This document shows, in pieces, positions 1 to 9,189 of a DNA stretch of 64,000 nt (position 1 is its first letter; every line of letters begins with the position of its first letter). This DNA comes from Picochlorum sp. 'celeri' (lineage: Eukaryota; Chlorophyta; Trebouxiophyceae): the NCBI GenBank assembly GCA_010909725.1, contig JAACMV010000022.1, forward strand, positions 248,001 to 312,000. The letters run 5' to 3'. Under the pieces are notes generated by a model. That model worked only from the letters and a program-made list of their open reading frames with translations, was not told the DNA's origin and did not search any database. Both the position numbers and the translations under genes were made by a program.

Positions 1-2
1 AT

Positions 3-176
3 TCCATGCTCAAGGACCTACAGTGTGACCACAGGTTGTGCCAAGCGGCTGCTGCAACATGTATTGCTAAACTTCAAAAGCTGATAGGAAAAGGCATTTT
101 CCTAGGTCGCCTAACAGAACAACAGCTGCAAGATTACGAAAGATCCATGACGCAATTGGGCGCATACATGATATGA
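3..176 (+). CDS. C-terminal end of an unidentified protein (5' truncated by window)
   Basis: An open frame runs from the window edge to a TGA at 174-176 and gives 57 residues. The tail is hydrophilic and looks helical, with alanine and glutamine runs and a small cysteine content, and has no motif I recognise. It ends 48 bp before the stop of the convergent hydrolase gene, which is typical spacing here. I infer that it is the 3' exon of a gene starting left of the window. No function can be given. Confidence 0.4.
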   Translation, partial: SMLKDLQCDHRLCQAAAATCIAKLQKLIGKGIFLGRLTEQQLQDYERSMTQLGAYMI

Positions 177-224
177 TAATGTGTCACTCATGCAAGCTAT
201 TTCTACTACTGGGTGATGGTTTGT

Positions 225-1475
225 TTACACTCGAAACTGAGACTGGTAAAAATCAATCAACGCTTTATTAAATTCTATCGGACACTCCTCCATAGGAATA
301 TGGCCACAATTATCAAATTCTATACTCTCCGTCACACATCCACTCCGCTCCTCCAGTATCTCCACTAAACATTTCCCAGAAGGTGTCAAAGGATCTGTCT
401 CCCCTAGAGCAACAAGAATAGGCTGCTGCACCTTTGAGTAATCATACTGCATTGGTATAGTAAACGAGCGCAGATTCAACAATGCCCCCATATCCCAATT
501 GGCAGTTTTTAACGGAAGAAAATACCCGTCGATTGCTTCCTGGAGTAACATTTCCTCACTCAGATTGCTCTCATCCAATTCTCCATACCGCGCCGATGTG
601 GCAGGATGTGGCCTGTATCCCAGACCATTTTCCAATATAGAATTCTTTTGCTTTGCAATCATTCTCCGCACGAAACGCAGACCAGGTTCATCCATACTCA
701 TTATTGCTCTGGACAACACTATTCTTAGTTGTGTCCCAAAAGTTGCCCTGTTTTGAAAACTATACTCTTTTCTCGACGGTAATGCTGGAGCAACAAACAC
801 CAGACCATCCACAAATGTTGGATCAATCTCAGAAAGAAACAATGCCGTCAATGCCCCCGCTGAATGACCCACGAGAACGCATGTTTCCACTCCCACTCTC
901 TCCAAAAATGCTCTAGCCAACCTTGCTGTCCCATCAATCTCGTACGGATTAAAAGGCAATTCACAGCCATCCCCCCATTCTATGGGCCTATCACTGAGCC
1001 CAAAAGGCGGTCTATCAAAAGCAATCACACGGGCACCAGTAGCTTGAGCTATGTACTCACAGGTACCTCTCCAAGAGAACAGACTCGCATTATACCCATG
1101 CAATTTCACAATCACTGGCAAAGAAGGATCCCAATTGTCAGGAATTACATCTCTATAATGTATACGGACACCGTATACTGTCTCAAAGCGACAGTCCCCA
1201 CCATCCTCGACCAAACTCTCTGATGGAACGACTGGGTCACTGGGGACAAGACTAGCATCCGGCCCATTGAGGAAATCAGGCAGTATTGGAAGCACTAAAT
1301 CCTGGATCCAAGGTAATGAATCTCTCCTTGTCTGTTCCAGGATGCGCTGAACTAGGTCGAATTCCTTCTCCCGCTTCGAGTGAACGACTACACCTGTGGT
1401 CCTGGGAGAAGGAGGAGACGTCAACAAAAGCCTCGGGTGATTTTGTTGACCCAAAAATCGCCTCAACAATCTCAT
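225..1475 (-). CDS. alpha/beta-hydrolase fold protein, probably organelle-targeted
   Basis: A single-exon 416-residue protein with an ATG start. The core shows an alpha/beta hydrolase: a strand followed by LHGYNAS (oxyanion-loop HG), DRPPFGLS, the nucleophile elbow VGHSAGA, an acid residue in LGETDPLTP and a late histidine in CGHIPME. The Ser-Asp-His triad is therefore complete. The first ~30 residues are rich in Arg, Leu, Pro and Ser with no acidic residue, which suggests an organellar transit peptide. The family includes plant plastid hydrolases of unknown substrate, so the substrate cannot be predicted. It is transcribed divergently from the next gene across a 482-bp region. Confidence 0.85.
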   Translation of the reverse strand: MRLLRRFLGQQNHPRLLLTSPPSPRTTGVVVHSKREKEFDLVQRILEQTRRDSLPWIQDLVLPILPDFLNGPDASLVPSDPVVPSESLVEDGGDCRFETVYGVRIHYRDVIPDNWDPSLPVIVKLHGYNASLFSWRGTCEYIAQATGARVIAFDRPPFGLSDRPIEWGDGCELPFNPYEIDGTARLARAFLERVGVETCVLVGHSAGALTALFLSEIDPTFVDGLVFVAPALPSRKEYSFQNRATFGTQLRIVLSRAIMSMDEPGLRFVRRMIAKQKNSILENGLGYRPHPATSARYGELDESNLSEEMLLQEAIDGYFLPLKTANWDMGALLNLRSFTIPMQYDYSKVQQPILVALGETDPLTPSGKCLVEILEERSGCVTESIEFDNCGHIPMEECPIEFNKALIDFYQSQFRV

Positions 1476-1602
1476 TTAATAGCCATATATATGCTTTCGA
1501 TTCTTTTTAAAGTGAATTTGGGTGAAAATTATTTCAGATCAACATCAGTCCCATCGATGACCAATCGCTCGGAAAAACCCTACAACGAATAGCAAGGGTT
1601 TT

Positions 1603-1636
1603 GGATCTTCAGATCTCCAGATCTGATTGGAGATCT
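1603..1636. promoter_or_regulatory. AGATCT-rich inverted repeat in a divergent promoter
   Basis: Three AGATCT hexamers (1611, 1619, 1631) form an inverted repeat with 9-bp arms, AGATCTCCA at 1611-1619 and TGGAGATCT at 1628-1636. It lies in the 482-bp region between two divergently transcribed genes. The decamer TTGGAGATCT also occurs at 6902-6911 in another divergent intergenic region. A transcription-factor site is an inference. The rest of 1476-1957 shows no gene, apart from an upstream ORF (ATG at 1780, stop at 1974) that overlaps the chosen start of the next CDS. Confidence 0.4.
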
Positions 1637-1957
1637 TATGTCGACGTGTTTCTAGAAGAAGACGGGGCTTCCATGGACCCTGTCACTTTGAAAACAGGTA
1701 CATTGCCTCTTAACAGACTTTAAATACACTCACTTGCGTACTCTGTTAGTATTTTTGCGTTTTGAAGCACGAGGAGACGATGACGAAACTGGACACATGT
1801 GTCTCTGGTGACATGTCCAACCACAGAGACAAGGAGAAAAAAAACGGTTCTGAAGCACGTGAGGCTGATCTGACACAATCTCTGATGGAAATTTTGCAGA
1901 CAAATGGTGCGAAAAGCCCTGTGAAGCACGGTCGTGATCCTCCTTCGTCCACCCTCC

Positions 1958-2755
1958 ATGAGGGTGCCCAGTGACATTGTGGCCATCACAAAGCCTGTTG
2001 TCAAATACGACGGATTTGGTCATTCAAAGTATGCATGGACCAGTCAACTGATGAAGTCAATTGACTCGTCTCTATTCAAGACTGTACATGGGTTTACAGA
2101 GAAGTCAGGGATTTACGTGTACAAGAGGCCAGTGCGAACTGGATCACCAGAGCTGCTGTCTCTGTTGAAGCAGGCGGGAAGTGTGTTTCACCACGTTGCC
2201 GTGTACCTGCAATATGACAGTGATTCTCCTATATCAATGCTTGAATATGGTCCGGATAATGACGATGATATAACATCTCACGCGAATGCTGAAGTACCCT
2301 GCGCTCCAGTGTTGAATACTGCACCACCAGAGCCAGAGAAGGAATGTCTTCCAATGCTGCACATCAGCGTTGATCCGGTCGACTTGGATGCCGCGCATGT
2401 TCAAGCGGCGATTGAATTTGCCTCTCAGCAAAAATATCAGGCATTGCGAAGGAATTGCATTGCATTTGCAGATTTTATGATTAGGGTTTTGACCCACAAC
2501 CACGTGAAGCATGCGCCTCTTGTCTTTGTTGTCATGTGTGGGAAAGTGCCTCAGACTGACAGTCCGTTGCTTCATATGGTGTACTTGATGGAGCGATTGA
2601 CTTGGTTTGATGTGTGTGATGGTGGAAGGTTGATGCGAGAATTCCTTGCGTCTGTTAGGAAGGAACATGTGGAGGAATTTTTGACCAAGGCTCAGAAAGA
2701 TGAGAAGAAGATTGTTGTTGGTCTGCCTCCACTCAAAAAGAAAAGAAAGCCATGA
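1958..2755 (+). CDS. predicted permuted papain-fold (LRAT/PPPDE-like) protein
   Basis: A 265-residue protein; the first ATG in frame is at 1958. FHHVAVYLQ followed about 100 residues later by RRNCIAFADF matches the His-then-Cys order of circularly permuted papain-fold families (LRAT, PPPDE/DeSI, NlpC-like), where these residues form the catalytic pair. An aromatic EYGP strand lies between them. The C terminus is basic (PPLKKKRKP), resembling a nuclear localisation signal. Family assignment is by motif only, so the substrate (lipid, ubiquitin/SUMO linkage or other) is open. A 64-codon upstream ORF (1780-1974) overlaps the start in another frame and could dampen translation or mark a missed first exon. 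Confidence 0.5.
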   Translation: MRVPSDIVAITKPVVKYDGFGHSKYAWTSQLMKSIDSSLFKTVHGFTEKSGIYVYKRPVRTGSPELLSLLKQAGSVFHHVAVYLQYDSDSPISMLEYGPDNDDDITSHANAEVPCAPVLNTAPPEPEKECLPMLHISVDPVDLDAAHVQAAIEFASQQKYQALRRNCIAFADFMIRVLTHNHVKHAPLVFVVMCGKVPQTDSPLLHMVYLMERLTWFDVCDGGRLMREFLASVRKEHVEEFLTKAQKDEKKIVVGLPPLKKKRKP

Positions 2756-2859
2756 TGGCATTGATATTTGAATGTATTACTACTATTACTTCGCATTTCA
2801 TTGAATAATAATGTAAAAACTGCATGGACACACACATCAGTGAGAAGAAAACACGGTGT

Positions 2860-5131
2860 CTATCGACGGTATCCTCTGCGCTGAAAGTTGAAATAAAGCT
2901 GCAATATGCCCCGGTCAAATGTGCACTTGAAACCTCTATGTGGTTCACTTGCCCATCTTTTATTTACTATTCTGAAAGCAATGTCTTCATATGGAGGCCC
3001 TCCTGAGAATCGTATGATACATGTTCCACCATCTGAGCTGTCAGGGTCCTTTTCAATGGTGTAGGTTGGCGTTTTGGCTGGATCGATGAGGTCAGGATAA
3101 AATATGTTGAATTTGTATCCTTGGACGACTTTGGGCGGTGGATTTTCCCGATCATAGTGTGCTTTATTGTACTTGTTCCACTCAAATGCTGTGTGGACAC
3201 GATTAAAGTACTTGGGCTTTCGTGGTTTGTATTTCTCATGCCACCAGTACACCTGTGACTTGATGTCCACCTCGCCCCCAAAAGCTGTGTCTTCTTGATC
3301 GTTTCCCATGGAACTGGCTGCAATAGCTCGGAACTGTTTGTCTTGTAATGTGTCCGGATTTGAGCCCCCTGGCTCGGTTAGTCGCTGCGTAAGAGAACTA
3401 GACATGCCCAACAATGCACCGGCATCTTCCGGATTGGACATCATTTTCCTGTACAAGTCATCTGCGAATGAGCGAGCTGTGTACTCTTTTGACGCTTGAT
3501 TTGCCGCATCAACAAGATTTTTGGATTTTTGTAGTAACGCTCGCTCTCTTGCAAGATTGATCATGTTCTGATCATCCTTTTCTGGAACGATATTCTGGCC
3601 CACTGTGAAGGCAGGATCTAATGGTTTGGGTGACGCACTGCCATCTCCAAGACATGCTCGCTGCTCTTCTTGAGTCATTTCATTCCATGTTAATGGTTCT
3701 CCTCTCTCTATGAGTCTTTGTCGTTGCTCAAGGGCATCATTTGTCGAAACAGTCACGTGTTGCTCTATGTCTTCCTCAGGCTGCTCATCCTCTTCTTCCA
3801 GTTTAATTTCCTCTGGATTCGCCTGAGCTCCCTCTTCCTCTACCTTGAAAGGATCTTCTTTTTCTTCTTCCTCCTCTTTCTTCACGGCGGCTTTTTCCGC
3901 TTCAGCCCTTGCTTGAGCAGCTCGCTCAAGTCCTCCCATGGCAGCTCTTGGAGCACCATGTCTCAACTTCTCCAGTCCTTTTTCCATCAGAGACATGTGG
4001 AACTCTCTAAGAATCGCCTTTGATTTATACAAATCAAGTCGACGAAGCACTGACGACCAATAATCCGGATCTGCTGCATTTCCAGAGTCCAATTCTGCCA
4101 GAATCCCAGACTCGAGGCCTTCTAACTCACCCAACGTCTTCCCATCCAGCATACCAGCTATATCACTCTCAAGACTGGGGTGCCAGCCAGCTTCTCTATG
4201 ACGTACGTCCTCCGGAACAGGCAATCCCTTCAACTGTGCCTTGTCAATCTCCTCCTGCCGTCGCGCTCCCAACAATGTATGGCGTGTCACATCAGCCAGT
4301 GCCCTCCAGAACGCATCATGCTCTCTATTCGATGCATCTAATTCACTATACTCTTTAATATGATCCAACAATTCTTCCAGCTGAAACAACGTCAGCCCAC
4401 TGATGAACGTATTTGGGTCCTGCGCAGTCTGATCAAACCCATCAAGCAAGAACAGATTATTCGTAATGATATCAATAGCTTTCGGCCTCCCAGCGGCAAG
4501 CCGTTGCTTCGCCCTAACCTTGGCCTGCTCTAAATGAAATTCGTCTTCCTGCTTCTCCAACTCCACCGCTTCAGCCCTCGCCCTCTCCCTTTGAACAAGT
4601 TCCAACTCCTCTGCCATAGCAGCCCTCTCACGCTCACGCTGCTCACGGCGCTTCTGAATCTTCTCAATCTCATTCATACGTTCATAATGCCTTTTAGAGT
4701 GCGCTGATGCCGTGAAATCTTTCACAGTAGCACCCCGAGCAATGTCCTTTTCAATCTTTTTTCCCCACACAAACCGTTCGTTTACTCTCGAGTCCCCAAA
4801 AGGATTATCCTCGTCCGTATACCCTGTCGGCATGTCCTGTGGACCATGTTTTCTCAAATGCTTCTCAACTTTCTTCGCCTACACACACACACATAACGCA
4901 ATAGAGTCGGGTAAGTCGAAATGCAATGGAATACTAATGCCACATGTGTCTAAAACATACCAATGCTCGCTCCTTTCGCTCTTTCCTCCTGTCTTCATCA
5001 TCTGAGGAATACTCATGATATTTTCGACTCCTTCTTTTGCGGCGTCGTTGCGTATCCTCATCACGATATCTCTCAGAACGATCATGTCTTCGCCTTCGCC
5101 TGCTTCTGTCACGTTGCTCGTCGTCGCCCAT
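2860..5131 (-). CDS. CACTIN: Cactin homolog (splicing-associated)
   Basis: Two exons, 5131-4961 and 4878-2860, are joined across an 82-bp GT-AG intron (4960-4879) and give about 729 residues. The first exon encodes an Arg/Ser/Asp-rich RS-like head. After the junction comes the family hallmark YTDEDNPFGDSRVNERF, a long charged coiled-coil mid-region, and the diagnostic C-terminal cactin block (KYKPRKPKYFNRVHTGF-type, here with FEWNKYN and ending in FNFQRRGYRR). Cactins are conserved nuclear proteins tied to spliceosome function and, in animals, Rel/NF-kB signalling. Without the upstream exon the ORF starts at a non-ATG codon, which supports the splice. The low-complexity Glu/Lys run lies near 3780-3900. 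Confidence 0.93.
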
Positions 5132-5285
5132 TCCAAATAGAGCAACAATATTACTATTGCTATGTATTACAATTTCGAATCAAATACGTATGACGCGATA
5201 GGAGGACAACAACAAGGTATTCTGTTCTTATTCTTTTTTTTGATGTTGGAATCTTGGGAAAAAAAAAGCACCTTGATCAATGCAT

Positions 5286-6806
5286 TTATGCAATACCATC
5301 ATCAAAGAACGAGTCCCAATCTGTCGGTTTTCCTTCTTTATCGAGCAATCCTAAGCGTTTGAGTCGGCGATCACCATAGTACTCGAGTGACTCTAACAGT
5401 CCCATTCTGTCTTCAAAGAAGCGCAGCGTAGCCTCCAGCACTTCCTTTTCCTTCAATCTCAATGACACAGCTGCCTTCTCATTAGACATTCCTTCCATTC
5501 TATTCAATAAAGCAATGTCGTCATCAATCTTTGTAGGGTATGTTTGCAACACCGCAGCGCAACCAGATATCATGGATTCATACACTGCCTTTTCATTTTC
5601 CTCACTCACTGGCAGATTCACATGACCCCATACCTCATTTCTGAAAATTGATTCCAACAGAAACGCATCTGCGTTATCTAAATTAATCAGTCGAAGCATC
5701 GCCAGCATCGTTTCCGGAGGTGGAGCACCACTTTCAAGTATAAATTCAGTGGATGCCTGTAGTCCCTGAAGTTCCAGAATATCAATCTTATCGTCATAAA
5801 ATCTATCAGTCTCTGGCAAGACTAGAGTGATTGCAAACGTTCCTGGAGCATTCACATCAAATTTGCCGTGATTCAACAGCACATGGCCCTCTGAAAAGCC
5901 TGGTGCATAGTCACAGGACACCTCCTCCCCTTGTCCAATAGCCTTGATAGCTTTCACAACAAGAGACTTTTCTCCACTAAACAATCCCCCAGATTGAACC
6001 GACAACTCACTATTACCTTGACGTCTATGTACCAGACAATCAATCCCCGGTACAAGAGCCAAATTCTCCCCGGTGAGAGGACCAACTCCCATGGCTCGAA
6101 CAATACATGCTGCCCTCACAAATGCCTCCTCGGTATACACACCATCTCGAAATCGTTCATCCAACGACTGATACGTTTCAGAAAAGAAAGCCCTATACGT
6201 ACGCACAGAAGCTTCTATCTGAGTCCCTTGCAACAAGGCAAGATCATCATCCTTCCACAAGATTGGTGTTGAGGGTGGATACTCCATCCACGCAGCCACA
6301 ACATCCGCCCACTGGGTCTCCTTCGCCTCATTCTCATGAATCAAAAACAAAGACAATGCAACCCACGTGTCTATATCGTTCACATATGGACCTAAGCAAT
6401 CCTCAACCACCCCCTCTCTCGTTATCCACAGACTCTCTGGAATAGAAGCAACAGTCTCACCCAGAGCAACCCCTTTACTTGTCCGCGCCATTGAACCCTG
6501 AACCGATGTCATATGAAATTTCTTCAACGATGAGCTATCATGAGACATACGCTCCAGCCATGCCACAGAATCGTCGCGGGACACAGCTTTCAATGTCATT
6601 CCAAGCAACTGCGAAGCAGATTTCTCCATGCGCCATGATGCCAAGCCATGCATTTTTTTAGACAGATATGTGGTATTGGTGTTAATTCTACACGCATTGC
6701 GCTGTGCCATGCCTAGATATGCTCTATTGGAGAGATTATTCTGTGGTGTGATTGATCCACCCAATCCATGGAGATTATGGCCCACCATACTGCCACTACA
6801 GTCCAT
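5286..6806 (-). CDS. SET-domain protein lysine methyltransferase, Rubisco LSMT-like
   Basis: A single-exon, 506-residue protein. The arrangement matches plastid LSMT/SETD3-type enzymes: PESLWITREG, DTWVALSLFLIHE, the LLQGTQIE block, a split SET core ending in GQGEEVSCDYAPG, and an all-helical C-terminal substrate-binding domain (~330-490). Residues 1-60 are rich in Asn, Ser, Thr and Arg and poor in acids, consistent with a plastid transit peptide. The usual DLxNH cofactor motif reads GIDCLVHR, so the conserved Asn is missing while the Tyr of the later motif remains. Known family substrates are Rubisco large subunit and plastid aldolases; the substrate here is inferred only. Confidence 0.8.
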   Translation of the reverse strand: MDCSGSMVGHNLHGLGGSITPQNNLSNRAYLGMAQRNACRINTNTTYLSKKMHGLASWRMEKSASQLLGMTLKAVSRDDSVAWLERMSHDSSSLKKFHMTSVQGSMARTSKGVALGETVASIPESLWITREGVVEDCLGPYVNDIDTWVALSLFLIHENEAKETQWADVVAAWMEYPPSTPILWKDDDLALLQGTQIEASVRTYRAFFSETYQSLDERFRDGVYTEEAFVRAACIVRAMGVGPLTGENLALVPGIDCLVHRRQGNSELSVQSGGLFSGEKSLVVKAIKAIGQGEEVSCDYAPGFSEGHVLLNHGKFDVNAPGTFAITLVLPETDRFYDDKIDILELQGLQASTEFILESGAPPPETMLAMLRLINLDNADAFLLESIFRNEVWGHVNLPVSEENEKAVYESMISGCAAVLQTYPTKIDDDIALLNRMEGMSNEKAAVSLRLKEKEVLEATLRFFEDRMGLLESLEYYGDRRLKRLGLLDKEGKPTDWDSFFDDGIA

Positions 6807-6871
6807 ATCGAATATTGTTTTTATGATTTATTTGAAGTCACGGCATCTGTAGGGTGCATGCTACTGTATAC

Positions 6872-6911
6872 TACAAGAGATCTTTATTTACAAGAGATCT
6901 GTTGGAGATCT
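6872..6911. promoter_or_regulatory. Repeated TACAAGAGATCT element in a divergent promoter
   Basis: The 12-mer TACAAGAGATCT occurs at 6872-6883 and again at 6889-6900, followed by TTGGAGATCT at 6902-6911, which is shared with the element near 1627. All lie in the 366-bp intergenic region (6807-7172) between the divergent SET and TFIIE-alpha genes. I see no gene in this region. A regulatory role is inferred from repetition and placement. Confidence 0.4.
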
Positions 6912-7172
6912 CGGCGTCTCTCATGATGGAAAAACAAGAGAAGACGCATTCTCCTCAAGGCTAGTGCCACTATTTATTAAATTAAGACATACCTGTAAAT
7001 AAATTCAGTTAATACCCTCAACGTACCAAGCAAGACGAGGTGTTCTGTCGTAGTCCAGCTTTTTCAAATTCCATGTTCCACTTCTAGTCTTGGTAGTTCT
7101 AGCCTCAGTCGTAGATTTCATAGGCTCTATTGCAGACATTTCATGTACATGAAATAGATATAAAGCAAAGAT

Positions 7173-8516
7173 ATGGTGGAGTCGGGCCGTAGTCGCCTCG
7201 TAGCCGGGTCAAAGGGGTGGGGCCAGTTGCTTCGAATTATTGCCAGAGTATTCTATTCTGGGGAGATTCCTCCGAAAGAAGAGGAGGAGGAAACTGTCGG
7301 AGGAAAGAATGGGAACAAGTGGCAGCGTGGGTCATATGAAGGCTTGGGTGTGTTGCTGTTGGACTTTTTGGCATCAGACAGCGTGGAGGGGTTTGTGGAT
7401 GAGTCTGTGTTGGCTGCAGAGCTGCGGTTGTCACAAAAGTTTATTAGGAAAACCTTGAGGTATTTAGAAAGTGAGCATTTACTCGTGTCTGAGAGTGTCA
7501 AGTTTGCGTTTCGGCGAACCAATGTAGAGCAGCCTGATGATGAGGAGATTGAAGTGAAGAAGCGGCATGAAACCCATGTGTTTTGGGCTGTTGATTATCC
7601 TAGGGTGTTGGACACCGTGCGGTTGAAGATTCGAGGGATTCAGGAGCTTCTCAAGAGGAATAGTGGGAATAGTGTGTCGATTGTGACGTATCAGTGTCCT
7701 TCCTGTGGGGCACGGTTTAGCAGTCTTGAAGCAGCGTCACTGATTGATCCCATAGAGGGGGTGTTTCGGTGTGAAGAGTGTCGCTCTGTGTTGGAAGAAA
7801 AAGGCGGTGAAGAGGTAGCTGGGCTGAGTGGGTCGAGCATGGCATCGAAGAAGGAGCGACAGCATTTTTTCAAGGACTTGGCAGTCAGGTTTGAAGCACA
7901 AATCAAGCCTATTGTGCAGCAGATGGATGCACTCAGCGGTATGGATCCTCCTGATCCAGGGTCTCTTAAGGATTGGTACACGGCTCGTAAAAATGAAGCA
8001 ACGAAGAGAGCACAACGTTTGGAGGAAGCACGAGCAAAGTTCAAATCGTCAGGTGCTTCTGGTGCTATTGATATGACAGAAGAGCAGTTGTTGGAGTGGG
8101 CAGACAGAGCAGAGATGGTGATTGAGCTTGCAGGCACAAAGACGAGTGATGTTGTTGAAGAAGAGACGAAAGAACTTCCGGCGTGGTTCAAAAAACAACA
8201 CGAGGCATCAGACAGTGTGGCTCAAGAATCGCATCCTGCTGAGGACCAAAAGCAGAAACAGTTGGAAATGGAATACTTGCAGCAATATTTGAGGACTGTT
8301 GAAGCCATGAAAGCAGGAGGGAGTGAGGATGTAAAAGAAGAAAAAGAAGAGCTTGTTGCAAAGAAGGAAGAAGAAGCCGAAGAAGAAGAAGAAGAAGAAA
8401 AAATCGCCTTGCCACCAGATGCCAAGAGGATCAAGGTAGAGGAACAGCCTGATGAGCAGCAGCAGAATGGGGTTGATGAACAAGAAGAGGAGGAAGACGA
8501 ATGGGAAGATGCATAA
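7173..8516 (+). CDS. GTF2E1: Transcription initiation factor TFIIE subunit alpha
   Basis: A single-exon 447-residue protein. The N-terminal ~150 residues form the TFIIE-alpha winged helix (LRLSQKFIRKTLRYLESEHL, then the long helix before the zinc ribbon). A C4 zinc ribbon follows at about 174-202 (CPSCGARF ... CEECRSVL). The C-terminal third is a Glu/Lys-rich acidic tail ending in a run of acidic residues, as in metazoan TFIIE-alpha. The protein acts with TFIIE-beta and TFIIH in the RNA polymerase II preinitiation complex. Its stop is only 44 bp before the ATG of SDH4 on the same strand. Confidence 0.93.
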   Translation: MVESGRSRLVAGSKGWGQLLRIIARVFYSGEIPPKEEEEETVGGKNGNKWQRGSYEGLGVLLLDFLASDSVEGFVDESVLAAELRLSQKFIRKTLRYLESEHLLVSESVKFAFRRTNVEQPDDEEIEVKKRHETHVFWAVDYPRVLDTVRLKIRGIQELLKRNSGNSVSIVTYQCPSCGARFSSLEAASLIDPIEGVFRCEECRSVLEEKGGEEVAGLSGSSMASKKERQHFFKDLAVRFEAQIKPIVQQMDALSGMDPPDPGSLKDWYTARKNEATKRAQRLEEARAKFKSSGASGAIDMTEEQLLEWADRAEMVIELAGTKTSDVVEEETKELPAWFKKQHEASDSVAQESHPAEDQKQKQLEMEYLQQYLRTVEAMKAGGSEDVKEEKEELVAKKEEEAEEEEEEEKIALPPDAKRIKVEEQPDEQQQNGVDEQEEEEDEWEDA

Positions 8517-8560
8517 TAATTTATAATACCAAAATTTGTGAACAATACCATAATACTGTC

Positions 8561-8960
8561 ATGAATAGCTTTCTTTTTGCCGACTCGGCTGGGCCAAAAG
8601 TCCAACGTTTGTACCACCAGTCTCACTATGTCTTAGCAGGGCTGATTCCTGCTACCTTAGTATCAGAAAAATCAAGCATACCAGCAAAATTATCGGACAT
8701 TGGATTGGCAGCAGCTATTCCTGTGCATAGCCACATTGCCATGAACTACGGTGCGGTTTTTATTCTCTGCAAACCGTATCTATGTGTACGGGTTTTAGTG
8801 AATCTATGGCTGAATATACTATATATGTGCAGTTGTGAGTGATTATATCCCCAAATCTGCTCAGTTTCCTGTCCGAGCGGGTGTTGCTGGTTTGACAGGT
8901 GTCATGTTTTTAGGTCTACTCAAGACTGCCGTCTTGGGTCCTGGTATTGGAGGTGTGTGA
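8561..8960 (+). CDS. SDHD: Succinate dehydrogenase membrane anchor subunit (CybS/SDH4), nuclear-encoded
   Basis: Two exons, 8561-8750 and 8833-8960, are joined across an 82-bp intron (GTGCGG...TGCAG) and give 105 residues. The splice fuses HSHIAMNY to VVSDYIPK, recreating the CybS hallmark: a heme-ligand His segment on one helix followed by the quinone-site Asp-Tyr. Three hydrophobic helices are visible (AGLIPATLV; IGLAAAIPVHSHI; GVAGLTGVMFLGLL). The protein anchors complex II in the inner mitochondrial membrane. It is short at the N terminus and I see no clear arginine-rich presequence. The 44-bp gap to the TFIIE-alpha stop leaves almost no room for one. Confidence 0.85.
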
Positions 8961-9189
8961 GGTTGATGTATTTCAGCTATATGCCTTAGATCAAGAAACG
9001 TTTGGGTGGATATGACGTGTTTATATATTCTTCAATGATTACAGGTGCAATTAAGGAGCTTTGGAGCTCGTCTCCCTCGAAAAAGTAGAGGAAAAAAAAA
9101 GAACCAAAGTAGTACAGGGGTACCCAATCCTACCTTGATACAAAGAGTAGTAGCCAAATTATTTTGTAAATAATACACATCAGTATCAG

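Noticed and set aside
7691..8626. Antisense ORFs over TFIIE-alpha, rich in Ser or Phe
   Set aside because: They are translations of the Glu/Lys-rich tract in the other frames.
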